From: Liopterus haemorrhoidalis
Lineage: Eukaryota; Arthropoda; Insecta; Coleoptera; Dytiscidae
Assembly: GCA_963971575.1 (NCBI GenBank)
Contig: OZ020616.1
Span: 4,174,924-4,238,923, forward strand
DNA length: 64,000 nt
Direction of reading: 5' to 3'
Below are positions 11,181 to 22,877 of the stretch, piece after piece (position 1 is the stretch's first letter; each line of letters begins with the position of its first letter). Below the pieces are notes generated by a model. It worked only from the letters and a program-made list of their open reading frames with translations, did not search any database and was not told where the DNA came from. The position numbers and the translations under genes were made by a program.

Positions 11181-12038
11181 TGCCGAATGCTGGCAAACTG
11201 CTTTTATGCTGGTAAATTACTGGCACCAAAAGTAAGTGCAACGCCAGTATTAATAATGTACATCACATTTGTATTTCGCATTCCGCCTATACGAAGTGCT
11301 TTACCAGCATTTTATAAGCACTCTTCTTCACTCATACTTTTTACTTAAAACCATCAGAAATAAATCTTGCAACTAATGCGATTATTTTGCACTTTACCGT
11401 TGCTGGGCCAGCCACTGATACATCAATGGGCCAGTAACGGCCCCGGGGACACCGGGGTACTGGCCCATTACTTTCAATGCCGGGGAGTATGTGCTTTACC
11501 AGTACTGGCCCGTATAAAAATGTTTGCTGGGGAGTATCTGTCAAGGTGTAAGAATTTTTTGATTATACCTTTAAAACAATGAAAAGGAAACAGTTATAAA
11601 ATATGAATAAAATAATAGTCAGCCATAAGTTAAATTGTAGACGAAAGTTAGACGGTAGTTCCGTTATTGGACTCCGGACTCGAGCAAAAGTAAAAGTCTG
11701 CTAGTCGGTCATTAGACAAAGTAACGGTTTCCCTTCCTAGTCTACCTATCTACCTACCGGCAATATAACCTAGGTGTAAAACATATGATTCACGCACGGA
11801 AAATTTTATATTACAAATTTAAATTATTTTTTGACATAAAGAGGGTATGCAAATCGTTTTTAAAATTTTTAAATTATAATCTTAATATTTAATCATGGAA
11901 TTTTAAATTTCAATATTTTAATATTAATTTTAAATAGACTAATTTTTAAATTACGAATTTTAGCTTAATAAACATAAAATTGATGGAAGAATTAAATAGT
12001 AAAGTCGAAGAGATAGGACTCCAAATCAGTAGAAAAAA
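11181..12038. other. Unassigned region with palindromic GC-rich core
   Basis: A GC-rich core at 11400-11530 contains inverted TGGGCCAGTA/TACTGGCCCA and repeated TTTACCAG motifs. It may be a small element inserted into T7. The 3' end (11980-12038) encodes MEELNSKVEEIGLQISRKN, reminiscent of LINE reverse transcriptase. It is cut by the Helentron at 12039. Confidence 0.35.
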
Positions 12039-12320
12039 TTTATGTGAAGTGTGAATATTCACACATTTCAGGGTTTCGCAGGTATATAATAAGTGAAGGC
12101 GGTATGCTGAGTGTGTAGGACAAATTTTACTTTGTAGTAATCACGGCAAAATGAACGATATTTTTAAAATAATTTATCGTCTGTTAATCATATAATAAGA
12201 CTGGTTATTAAATTTACGCTCATAAAAATTAAATACAACATTTGTCAAAATATAACTAGAATTTTGACAAAATAATTTCAACATAATAAAAATGCAAAAA
12301 AAAACAGAAAAAATAAAATT

Positions 12321-12405
12321 CACTCCGTACTCGAACTCGAAACCCTTCGTTTTCCAGCCAGTTTAAGAGTGCTTTAACGCATGTAGCCATCGCACGCCAT
12401 GCAAG
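12321..12405 (-). other. tRNA-like cassette in Helentron B
   Basis: Read on the minus strand, a GGCGTGCGATGGC A-box-like motif is followed by a GAGTTCGAGTACG B-box-like motif. The flanks are shared with the other Helentron copies. The cassette itself is similar only to that of copy D. Confidence 0.45.
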
Positions 12406-12875
12406 TGAGTGTCTTACATTGGTATAACTTTTGTACTTTGTGAACCAAAAACCACAAAAAATGCGTTATTTTCCGAAAACATAATCTGATCAAAAATTCC
12501 TATTGTACTATTTCGGTTCACACCAATATACATCACTTAGAATTTTTTTAGATTTTTAGTTTAAACCATCTGGGCTACAGGGTGTGGGACAAAATTTTTT
12601 TTGCACATTTTTGGCAAAAATCGCATCAAAATAATTTATTTTGCAAAAATAAAAATTTGATCGTTAATTCACGTACTAAGGGCTTTCATTTGATACCATA
12701 CTCAGAATTTAAAAAAAATATTTTTGTTTTCGATGAGCACATATTTGTTTATATTTTTAGGGGGGTATGTTTTTTAGATGTTTTAGTATTTTTCCTATGT
12801 GCGGGTCAAAGAGTTGTATAAGCATGCCAAATTTCAACTCTCTAGGTTTAGCCGTTTGGCTACAATTTTTACCGA

Positions 12876-12930
<55 letters not shown>

Positions 12931-12941
12931 GCCAGACAGCC

Positions 12942-13025
<84 letters not shown>
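12876..13025. repeat. (GACA)n microsatellite
   Basis: About 150 bp of CAGA/GACA tetranucleotides with a few GCCA variants form part of Helentron B. The TDRQ-repeat open frames here are artefacts of the microsatellite. Confidence 0.95.
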
Positions 13026-13134
13026 GACAAAATGACGGTATAAGGGTTTTTTGGTCATACCTACAAAACCCTAAAAAGACCAGAGTAATGACAAATTTAA
13101 TGCTGGTGATTTGTCAATCTCGGGTAGACCCAGT

Positions 13135-13393
13135 CAGAGCCGCAGTAAGGGGGTGGGGGGCGGAGGGGGCGACGGCCCCTAGCGCACTAATAAAAAGGGC
13201 GCCAAATTGCGAAAGTGAGGACCTTTTTTTTGCTCTTCATTTGGATTTTGGGAGGTGAGGACCTTTTTTTCTTGCTCATCATCTAAATTTTGGGAGGTGA
13301 GAATCTTGTTTTTGCTTATCACTTACATTTATTTGCCAAGGGCGCCAAAACGCAGTTTTGCCCCTCGCGCAAGTTTACCTTACTGCGGCTCTG
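13135..13393. mobile_element. hAT MITE (CAGAGCCGCAGTAAGG family)
   Basis: The ends CAGAGCCGCAGTAAGG and its complement are perfect. They are flanked by GACCCAGT (13127-13134) and GACTCAGT (13394-13401), an 8-bp duplication with one change. The interior holds three units of the GGAGGTGAGGACC...GCTC minisatellite also seen at 27430, 31840 and 54570. Confidence 0.9.
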
Positions 13394-13660
13394 GACTCAG
13401 TGATCAAGTTTCTCATTACAAATATCTGGGACTCGAAATTATTATTTCCCCTCCCTGGGTGCGCCATTGTTGGAGTCAATATTGGAGTCAGCAAGTGAGA
13501 GTGGCCATTTCATTTTGGAAATACTATAACTGAAAATAGGCTGTGCCTTTATGCTAATATTCTAGTATTGTGATTGTCATTCTTTTATTAGTTGTTTCAT
13601 GATTTGAATATGCTCATCTACAGTATTAAAGGTGTTTAAGTTAACCCCTTCAGTAGTTGC

Positions 13661-14732
13661 TTTTTAGGGTTTTGTAGGTATGACCAAAAAACCCTTATAC
13701 CGTCATTTTGTCGTCTGTCTGTCTGTCTGTCTGTCTGTTCGGTAAAAATTGTAGCCAAACGGCTAAACCTAGAGAGTTGAAATTTGGCATGCTTATACAA
13801 CTCTTTGACCCGCACATAGGAAAAATACTAAAACATCTAAAAAACATATCCCCCTAAAAATATAAACAAATATGTGCTCATCGAAAAAAAAAATTTTTTT
13901 TTTTAATTCTGAGTAGGGTATCAAATGACAGCCCTTGGTACGTGGATTAACGATCAAATTTTTATTTTTGCAAAATAAATTATTTTGAAGCGATTTTTGA
14001 CAAAATTGTGCAAATTTTTTTTTGTCCCACACCCTGTAGCCCAGATGGTTTAAACTAAAAATCTGAAAAAATTCTAAGTAATATACATTGGTGTGAACCG
14101 GAATAGTACAACAGGAATTTTTGATTAGATTATGCTTTTGGAGAAAAATACATTTTTTGTGATTTTTGGCTAATAATGTACACAAGTTATAGCTTTGTAA
14201 CACGCCACACTGGAACGTGCATGCTGGTGTAGTGGTATTAGTCGCTGATTTATCAACCAAGTATCCCGATCCGAAAGGGATCGAACCCTGTGAGAAGAGA
14301 CTATATTATTTTTTGTTTTTTTTTTTTTAATTTTTAAATTGTTTAAATTATTTTTTCAAAATTCTAGTTATATTTTGGCAAATGTTGCATTTAATTTTTA
14401 AAAGCGTAAATTTAATAACCAGTGGAAATTGTTTAAATTATAATTTAATTCTGTTTCAATGTACACGAAATCAGAGGGACGGAACTTATAGCAACCAATG
14501 GAAGCTATAGGCGCGATTTTTAAAATTCTTAATGAACCTTGCTAAATAAAAAAAAAAAAAAAAATACTGCACATATTTAGAAACTTAAATAATGGTATTA
14601 GGCGTTCGAATTAAAATTAACAAAAAAAATATTTTAATATAAAATTTGTTTTCGCATCCAAAATAATCATCATTCACTTACTAAATACCTGCAAAACCCT
14701 GAAATGTGTGAAAATTCACACTTCACATCAAT
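13661..14732 (-). mobile_element. Helentron-like element C, full length, inverted
   Basis: This is a complete copy on the minus strand, with its 3' end at 13661 and its 5' palindrome at 14705-14725. A short (GTCT)n tract is at 13715-13740. Together with copy B it forms a ~1-kb inverted repeat with a 583-bp spacer. Confidence 0.8.
14219..14295 (+). other. tRNA-like cassette in Helentron C
   Basis: The plus strand (antisense to the element) reads TGGTGTAGTGGTATTAGTCG, an A-box-like motif, and GGGATCGAACCCTG, a B-box-like motif, at tRNA-like spacing. The intervening sequence is unrelated to that in copies A, B, D and E. Confidence 0.5.
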
Positions 14733-15387
14733 TTTTTAGCTTCTTGGTCAGCTGTTTCGTTATATAGTTAACGGTTTATTTTGATAGTTAAGCAGTTCTA
14801 ATAAATTAAAAAAAACGTACTTACAATTGTTGCGAAACACTAAAATCTTCAAAAATGAAACATCTGTCAAATAATCAAAGAACAAAAACATACTTAGTGC
14901 CATTCTAGTTTATTTCTTTATCACATTTGAGATATCAGTGCGTATCGGTGTGCGTGCATCTCTCTTGCACAATGTAACTTTCTCTGTCAGATGTCAATGA
15001 CCTTCAGGAAGTTTCGACTGCCGCGGTTTGAATTTACCTCCCCCACTTTCTCCTGGTCCATACTTGGCACACGCATCTAAATTTGACCGCGGAGACAATA
15101 TTTAACTTTATTTACTCAAATTTAAAAACTTCCAAGAACCATCTTGTAAGTTTTATTTGGGTAAAAACTATTTTGAAAACATTCGAGAATTTTTTATGGT
15201 TTATTTTATAAAGTTAACCCTCTATTTCATACGGTACCCAAATGGGAACATAATACTTTTGAGTCTCTACAGCTAAACTATACTTAAAATGATAGTTTCT
15301 GTGCACCTAATTCTCACCTGGGAATTTTTATTTACTATAATAATAATAAATTTATTTCGTGCCTTTTGGCTTTTGAAAGAATCAGAG
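14733..15387. other. Unassigned spacer
   Basis: No gene or repeat family is recognised. A short GC-richer stretch at 15000-15100 contains CCGCGG on both sides of a ~70-bp core but no clear element ends. Confidence 0.3.
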
Positions 15388-15535
15388 AGTCGAACCAGAA
15401 CCGAACCGAAAACCGAAACTAACCGGAATTTTTAACAGAACCGGAACCTTAACTGGAACGTAAAATTGCTCAATTTAAAAACCGAAACCGGAACGAAATG
15501 TTAATAACGGTTAATTTCGGTTCAATTTTTTTTTT
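15388..15535. repeat. hAT-like remnant
   Basis: It contains repeated ACCGAACCGAAAACCGAAAC-type motifs like those at 1-422. The ends are not intact. Confidence 0.4.
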
Positions 15536-15717
15536 TTTTTTCAATAAATTAATTAATTAATCGCTTTCTTACTAATAAAACTTATATTGACCGATAAGAG
15601 AATAAATCTATCAGAAGCAAATTTGAAGAACATATTAATGTGTCGATTAAACATAGATTTTTAATTTTATTTTCATTTCAAATAATTTTTTACAACAGAA
15701 TTAACTATGTTTTTTTT

Positions 15718-15879
15718 TTACCGACCGCCAACATATATAAGGGAGGTATTGTGATCATACCGATTTTTAAATTTCGAGATTTCAATGGATCTCCACGAAT
15801 TGAGGTCCCTACTAACGTTTTGACTATTTTTAGCATGATGTCGGTCGATCTGTCTGTCCGTCTGTCTGTCTGTCTGTCC

Positions 15880-15930
<51 letters not shown>

Positions 15931-15990
15931 CGTCTGTCTGTGTACACGTGCAGAGCAAATTCGGCTAAAAGGATTTTTATGAAACTTCAG
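15718..15990 (+). repeat. Diverged DINE-like fragment (family K)
   Basis: CCGACCGCCAACATATATAA, then a GGTATTGTGATC...TTTCGAGATTT stretch, parallels the start of family K at 19800. A (GTCT)n tract follows at 15848-15940. Confidence 0.5.
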
Positions 15991-16716
15991 ATTTAAGCTT
16001 CTGCCATCTATGGCACGAGTTGATCAACTTTTGGTAAAAATCGCTTGACTAGAAATGGGAGTTTACTCGTGTCGATTTTAATATTTTTGAGAATATTTTA
16101 CAACAGAAAAATATTTCGAAAAAATATATTGAACAAAAGTTGCTACAAAAGCAAATATAAGCATATATAAAATATTCCAAAATAAAATAGTTCATGTGTA
16201 GAAAATGATAAAATGAAAGGATTAAGAATATAATTTGTAGCTTAGTGGCCCTAACCGATCATTACTAGTGAGAATAAACGAGAACCTCCACTAAATATAG
16301 ACAAATGTTAGTTGGATGTTATAGTAGCAGAACGCGGAAGTTAGTGACCGATTAAAGAAGTTAGTTATGCAACCTAGTGACTAGTGCATTCACTTTCACC
16401 TGCAATACATGGATGCGCAATATTTCTCAGTGCGATTGTATTTACTTTCATACTAGTTATTCATAATAATACTCATTATAGTTATCGTTTATTGCTCTAT
16501 TAAAATATATTCAAATGACTAAATTAACTCTATATTCAAATAAGATTTAATATCTTTCAAGAAACATAACAAAATACTAATATTAGATGTATGCAAAAAT
16601 TTAGTTTTATTTTTCTTAATTTCGCAGTTTTTCACTTGTGTTTCTTAAGATCACTTGTATTTTCACCTGTCCATAATTCATTGAAGCTACTTGATAACCG
16701 CTACACTTATAAGTTA

Positions 16717-17185
16717 TACCCTTTTCACACTAGATCTTTAAGATCGGATGTTAAAGTGAATGGATCTTTAAACGCTAATGTGAAACCGTACGGCCTCGTC
16801 TAAACACGACCGATGTTTAACAGAGATCTGCGTCTTAAACTTCGCCCGCATTGCCAACTTAATTCCCATTATAAAAAAATACTCCTTGAATTTGTGCTTC
16901 TCTTCTTTTATCTATGTTCAGCTGTTATCATTTTATATATCGAGGTTATGAGAAGATTATTTGCGTTATTATTTAAATAAATATAAAAAATAAACTTCTC
17001 CTAACCTCGATATACAAAATAATGACAGAATAAATTCAAACGATATGAAATTATGTTGGCAATACATACTAGCTTTACATGGAGATTTCTTCTTCAAATT
17101 AAACATCAAGTGTGAAAGCAAACCGATATTAAACATCGATGAAGTTTAAGTTCAATCGTCTTAAAGATCTAGTGTGAAAAGGGTA
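16717..17185. mobile_element. TTA-flanked MITE, family M3, copy 1
   Basis: The ends TACCCTTTTCACACTAGATC and its complement have TTA at 16714-16716 and 17186-17188, a PIF/Harbinger-type duplication. The second copy is at 35862-36463. No coding region is recognised. Confidence 0.75.
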
Positions 17186-17626
17186 TTAGGCAGGACAAGA
17201 TCTTCTAAAGGAGGACTGTTCTGCTCAAAAGAGTACGGTTGGTCACCTTACTGTACTATAAATATTATAAATGAAAATAAATGTGAATGTATATTAATGC
17301 GAGTTAAGAATAATTAACAGCTGACCAAGTATTCGTATGTACAGAGTGTCACAGTTTTGAACAAGTTCAATGACTCTGCCTACGCGAACCTTACATGCTT
17401 CTTAAAAAACATGAATTGATTACTTCGTGCACTAGAAATATTATTTATTTATGTATCTGGGTTTTTACAGATATCTGAATTTAAATCACACTAAATAAAT
17501 AATGACTCAAGTTTTCTCTGCATTCATTTGCAAAATTATTAATTATTACATGTCAAATAATATCATGTAATTCAAAATATGTTTCATAAAAGCCGGTTAG
17601 GAAAAAAAATCACTTGTCTCATGATA

Positions 17627-17924
17627 TAAGCTGTTCACTTTTGTAAGAACACACTAGATCTGATTATTTTGATTACTTTTATGGTGTATTACTGACTTTA
17701 AATGTCAATTAAAAATATTTCTTACGCTGTAAAACCGACTTTAGTTTGATAAGGTTGTGATCATTATAATTAAGATATCTTTTTTCATTATGACATATGT
17801 CAAATGGATCGACATTTTAAAAAAGTGACATTTTTTAATACCAACATGACATACAGCTTCAAAGGTGCAAACTATTTAAAACAAAATTCCCTCTTAGTTT
17901 GTTCTTACAAAAGTGAACAGCTTA
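17627..17924. mobile_element. TA-flanked MITE, family M2, copy 1
   Basis: The ends TAAGCTGTTCACTTTTGTAA and its complement are flanked by TA. Relatives are at 37092-37426 and 37543-37794. Confidence 0.75.
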
Positions 17925-17962
17925 TATAACTGACATAAAGTAACAGTAAGTCTATACACATA

Positions 17963-19195
17963 CAGGCTATTCCAAACGGTTAGGCGGAACTAAATGGAAA
18001 TTTCGTTCTTTTAGGTTGTCACGAGAAGGGACCTTGCTTGGGTTATTTAATTTTTCACGTTTGAATGTCAAAATTTAAAATTTAAACAGTGAAACCGTGG
18101 AAACGAATGACATATGTCAAAAATAGTAACACAAAAAATCAAAATACAGGATGTTAGGTAAATGTCCGGCACAATTTAAAAGACAGCATGGTGACGTAGA
18201 ATGCAATCGATGTTTCCTTTGCTGATTTTTTCTAAAATGTGAATTTCATCCAAAAATAAACAAACAAAAAGATGCCCCAAATTTTGAAAACCACCGACTT
18301 TTTTTAAATTTTTCATATTAATCCAGAAGTTGTGTAGTTGCCATAGAGAATAAAATATTTTAATTGTAGTTCAATAATAGTATATCATTTGCTTTAATTA
18401 TATTTTTTTTTGAAACATTTTTTCTTTTAATATTGAAGTTTTTCTTATTTATTTTTTCTTCATAAAATTGAAAAATTATTTTGTTGAAATAAAATTACGG
18501 TATTGTTTCCATGGTTTCTATTTATCTCAGTCACATATATGATTGTTGTAACAGACAAAATATTAGTGGTTCCTAAACGGTGGTACTGCATCGATTATCA
18601 AGCGATATACGCATCTTATCCAAAAATGGTTGAGGACTTTTTAGCTCTAAATGGGTCAACAATGCTGCCTTTGAAATTGTGTCGGACATTTACCTGTATA
18701 AAAAAAAATACATTTTAATGATAATAACCTTAACCAAAAAATGTTTATTGTAAGTATGATTTACAAATCTTAAACAAAACGGCCAAAAAGCACGATTCAA
18801 ACGAAGAAAGTAACTAGATTGAAAAATTTAGTTCCGCCTAATAGTTTAATACAGTGGTTCTCAACCTTTTTTAGGTGAAGGCACCCCTATGCAAAATGTG
18901 AGATGTTCGCGGCACCCTACTATTAAATATGTCACTATTTAGTCAATTTAAAGTATAATCAATCAAAAGTATAATTGGGATGTTGGCGTTTTTGACGTCC
19001 AATAAACTCGCAGGGGTTTTATGACGAGTGAGAGAGAACACATTTCCCGCGTATTTTCTGTAAGACACGGGTCTTCGATTCCGAGAATAGCGGCGAATTT
19101 ATTTTGAAAAGCTCGCGGCACCCTTTTCATGTGCTTGCGGCACCCCAGGTTGCCGCGGCACCCTGGTTGAGAACCACTGGTTTAATATGTCTATA
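17963..19195. mobile_element. M1 MITE copy 3 with two nested insertions
   Basis: The copy starts CAGGCTATTCCAAACGGTTAG and is split by a ~554-bp element at 18145-18698. That inner element has ends TACAGG..GTAAATGTCCGRCACAATTT and complement. A hAT MITE at 18852 then splits the M1 right end. The order of insertion is clear from the nesting. Confidence 0.7.
18852..19179. mobile_element. hAT MITE with exact 8-bp TSD
   Basis: The element starts CAGTGGTTCTCAACC and ends GGTTGAGAACCACTG. It is flanked by perfect GTTTAATA duplications at 18844-18851 and 19180-19187. The interior has GCGGCACCC repeats and no transposase. Confidence 0.93.
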
Positions 19196-19265
19196 GCCTA
19201 TATGTCTATGTACCTAGTATTTTTAAATAATTCCCTAGTAAATATTTTAAATATTTCCTAGTATT

Positions 19266-19650
19266 TCAAATAATTCTAATATTATTCCAAATATTTTTAA
19301 AAGGATTAAATATTTCAAATACTCGCTTCAGACTATCCATATTAGGGTGTATCTTCTTACAGACCATGTCCTTAAGCACGGACCACAATTTGTAGTCCAA
19401 GAGGTTGAGATTAGAGCTGCTAGACGGCCAATCAGGAGGTGAAATGAAAACGGGAACATTGCTTTCAAGCAATTGCTGCGTAGTCTTCGCCGTATGGGCT
19501 GGCGTTGAATCTTTCTGGAAGCTCTGGTGACCAGTGAAGAGAGTGTTGTTCAGCTCTTTAATTATCAACTACAACACGGTTTTCTAGTAGATTTTGACAG
19601 ACGTTTTTACTTCTTTCTCGTAAAAATTAAGCTTAATGGTACCGTCATAA
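19266..19650 (-). pseudogene. Mariner-class transposase C-terminal fragment
   Basis: The minus strand encodes FQKDSTPAHTAKTTQQLLE, equivalent to the second catalytic block (Q.D.APAH). It then has DWPSSSSNLNLLDYKLWS, equivalent to the third block (PSSPDLNPLDY). In the catalytic position the Asp of PDLNP is Asn here (SNLNLLDY). Upstream pieces (IKLNFYEKEVKTSVKIY) are broken by stops. It is non-functional. Confidence 0.8.
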
Positions 19651-19799
19651 CTACCGCCACATTAAATTATAACTGAAGGTAATGCAGGGTAATGGCCTTT
19701 TCAGATCGTCGGTGCTTTCTCACGAGCTTCTCGTGAACTTGTAATATACACCCTGTTCAGGCGCGCACAAAAGGAAAAAGGGCTCAGTATGAAATTTTT

Positions 19800-20484
19800 A
19801 CTTGCCCGACCTTAATATATAAGGGGCAAGTATTGTAATCGCGAAAATTTTCGATGTCGAGATTTTGACGGATGACCACGTTTCATGGTCCAGGGAATCC
19901 AAAAAACCTATTTTCGAAGTGCCGTCCGTATGTGTGTGTGTGTGTGTGTGTGTGTGTCTGTCTGTGTGTATACACGATAACTCAAAAACGGTTTAACTTA
20001 AAGAGTTCGTTCTGGTACTAAAAAATTCTCCTATTAAATGGGAAGAACCCTATTGTTTTTTATGAAAATCGGTTGACTAGAAATGGGAGTTTACTTGTGT
20101 CGATTTTAATATTTTTGCGAATATTTAGCAACAGAAAAATATTTCGAAAAAATTTATTGAACAAAAGTTACTATAAATGCAATAACTAATAACTTTTATT
20201 TGAGACGTTTTTTGATAAAACGAAAAATTTCGAAAATTTTTTGTAAAATTATTTAAAATTAGTCTCAATTTTTTCATACTCATATGTAACGTTTCCATGG
20301 TCATGATAATTAATTCGTAACTAGTAAAGCAAGCCTTGGACAAAAATTTGTATAGAACATAATTTGATGTATTTTTGAAGATTTATCTAAATATTAAATT
20401 TTTTTTTTTTTTAATTTACATTTTTTTTAAATATTTTTTTTATGGGAGGGCAAGTCTAGCGGAGGTTTCCTTTCGCCACTGGTT
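19800..20484 (+). mobile_element. DINE-like element, family K, copy 1
   Basis: It starts ACTTGCCCGACCTTAATATA and ends near GGGCAAGTCTAGCGGAGG and CGCCACTGGTTT. A (GT)n tract lies at 19929-19960. Copies at 31431-32339 and 54098-54570 share both ends. It resembles a second rolling-circle family, but I see no definitive terminal hairpin. Confidence 0.6.
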
Positions 20485-21370
20485 TCTTGGTGTGGCTGTT
20501 CATTTACAAAAAAAAATCTCTTAAAAGTGTGTTTTTTAGTGTTGGGGGGAGGCTTAAGTCCGTGGGACGTACCCTGGGTGCGTGCCTTTAATGACCATAA
20601 CATTAATTAGTCATACACCACATATAAAGATACATAGGTCTAATGCAATCTTTCAGATTATCAGTGTTTTGTGATGAGGTCGTTAATCTTTTTATTAATT
20701 GTTTACTTGAAAAGGTAACGACTGATAATATTATATGTAGTTATTAAACGATATATTTAGTTCTTATGTTTATTCAGAAAAAAAACTCGGGTTAAATAAA
20801 ACATCTACATTATGATTTACAATGACCGCAGCTATAATAAATTCATACCGTCCAGAATAATACGCATCGTTGACACAGATACTTATTTTAACGTATATTA
20901 AATTCAAATCGCTTAATTAAGAAAATTTTAAAAGTACAATTTGGTTTTGTGTTTTTGGGGGGCCTAACTTAGATGGACCAGTGGCTATAGCCAATAAAGT
21001 ATACATCCGTTTCTATAAGGTGACCAACCGTCCTCCTTTGGGGAGGACATTTCTTCTTTTGTAAGGTCTGTCCTTCCTTGAAAAGTGTCCTCCTATATGT
21101 CCTCCTTTTCGTATTCGATCAATTCCGATCCGTTGCAATTGATGTGACGTATTTGCATTTGACATTCGTCAAGGTTCGCTAGAATGCGGCGAGACGCGAT
21201 TATGAGACGCATACGGTCCGAACGAGAAATCTTGCGAGAGCGCGTCGCACACAAGTGGCTTTGTTTATTTGGAGGAATCAAATCCAGGCATAACAGAAAA
21301 GTTTATCAAACATGTTTTCAATATACCGAAGAATGATCTGAAACAAACACCATGGTAAATAATTGCACTG
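20485..21370. other. Unassigned spacer
   Basis: No gene is recognised. AAGGTGACCAACCGTCCTCC at 21018 resembles the AGGGTGACCA termini of the hAT elements at 31798 and 54009 and probably marks an old relative. Confidence 0.35.
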
Positions 21371-22191
21371 TATAGGGATTTGCAGCTAAGCACCCTACCA
21401 TCTGGTCAGCGTTTCATGAACTTGTGTACATCATATAACATTTCGTTTTGTGTATTGGTTTTGTATGAAGTTTGTTTTTAAAGTTTTATTATAATCATTG
21501 AAAAATGTATAATACATATTGTTGTGTGCCTATGTGCAATTCATTGAAAAGAAGAAACCCGGAAATATCGTTTCATTTGTTTCCACTAATATCAGACACC
21601 GTACGGTTCGAAACAAAATTGGGAAAGCAAGAGGTTAGGAATCGACGCGATGTTTAGATAAACAATTTAAAAATTGGAAAAAAAGTGAGCTCTTATATCA
21701 AAGTTTGCTCATTACATTTTAATGATAGTGACTACAAAAAATATTTTCAATTTTGTATTTATTATCGCATATCTTGAAAATTCCTGTTATTGTGTGTGGG
21801 TTTGTAATGCACAAGTCTCTAGGCATAATGCATAAATCTTTATGAACTTTCTGTTTTTTTCAGTGACTCCACACAATATTATATGCCCAGCATTGTAGAT
21901 TTCTACCCCTTGGTAAACAACACGGGAATTATTATTTCCCCCAATATAGTTAAAATAATCGACAATGGAAAACCGCCATAACTTAAAACCAGATCACAAA
22001 ATGTAGTATTTTAGATGTTTACAAGTGTTGTCACTTCACAAAATCAGAAAATCCCAAACAATTATTTATTTTTTGTCGTTTTTTGATACACTTTTCGCTA
22101 TTATTTACTAGTAAATGTCAAGTGGTATCTGATTTAGAATGGTTTCAAAAAAATCCGCGTGGCGCTACGATCTTAAAATTTTTCCCCTATA
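21371..22191 (+). mobile_element. THAP-carrying element T1
   Basis: This 821-bp element has ends TATAGGGATTTGC and TTTTTCCCCTATA. A near-identical copy, differing by about a dozen substitutions and one 3-bp indel by eye, is at 43953-44776. It has a THAP N-terminal exon at 21505-21657, a second THAP piece near 21705 in another frame, and an acceptor-like TTTTTTTCAG at about 21863. Confidence 0.75.
21505..21657 (+). pseudogene. THAP zinc-finger exon, frameshifted
   Basis: From ATG 21505 the frame reads CCVPMCNSLKRRNPEISFH, the C-x-x-x-C start of a THAP DNA-binding domain, and stops after 50 codons. The C-x-x-H half (VCSLHFNDSDY) appears about 50 bp further on in a different frame. The element therefore cannot make an intact domain unless splicing or frameshifting rescues it. 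The copy at 43953 has the same break. Confidence 0.65.
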
Positions 22192-22877
22192 GTTTCAAGT
22201 TTCAAGGATACGATTGGTCGGGCGATTGTGAGCAGTGACCGGAATGATCTGGATCTGCATGGATGTCATGTTGAACTTCGCGAGAACTCGGCTTGTAATG
22301 TATTATCATAAAGTGTATTTTGTCATCAATTTGTAGGGCAGTTTATTTGAAACTAATAGGCTTAGTCTGTATTTTCTTACAACCATACTATATAAAAATA
22401 TTGCTCAAATCCCAGATGTCCGATTTATAAGGGCAATAAACATCGCCATAAACTTAACGCATCTAGTTTAAATTACAGTAGCTACATAAAGTTAATTGTT
22501 TGTTTCAAAAATGTTAGATAAGAGCTGGGGCTAAGCGACGTTCTACCTACGAGCGAACGACCGACAACTGACCGGGTTTAAGCAACGTTCTACCTACGAG
22601 CGAACGACCGACAACTGACCGGGTCTAAGCAAGAGCCGGCTCTAAGCGACGTTCTACCTACGATCGAACGACCTGTATCTCGGGATCATGTTTACAGTTC
22701 ATATATTGCAAGAACCGGCTCTAAGCGACGTTCTACCTACGAACTAACGACCGACCTGTGTCTCGGAAACATGTTTACTTAACCGGATCACTGAGCCGGA
22801 TCAATGAACCGGCTCAACAAACTGAACGACCTCCACTGATCCGGTTCCGCAAACTGAGCCGAAATTCCCATCTCTAG
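22192..22877. repeat. hAT-type element with 47-50 bp tandem repeats
   Basis: The right end is the complement of CTAGAGATGGGAATTTCGGC. Four copies of a unit with GACGTTCTACCTACGAGCG and GAACGACCGACAACTGACC lie at 22540-22760. Runs of AACCGGCTCA motifs follow at 22770-22865. An inverted relative is at 40340-40800. Confidence 0.65.

Larger units (their letters stand above)
12039..13077 (+). mobile_element. Helentron-like element B, full length
   Basis: It starts with TGTGAAGTGTGAATATTCAC (palindrome) and AGGGTTTCGCAGGTAT. It ends CATACCTACAAAACCCTAAA, so the subterminal repeats are inverted. A long (GACA)n tract at about 12876-13025 lies just inside the 3' end. The body has no transposase. This layout matches non-autonomous Helentrons (DINE-1/HINE type). 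It faces copy C at 13661. Confidence 0.8.

Noticed and set aside
12767..13258. Open frames of 74-163 codons rich in TDRQ or SVCL repeats
   Set aside because: They are translations of the (GACA)n microsatellite of a Helentron and exist on both strands. The same applies at 15640-15996.
22540..22760. CRISPR array
   Set aside because: The repeats are directly tandem without unique spacers, and the DNA is clearly eukaryotic.
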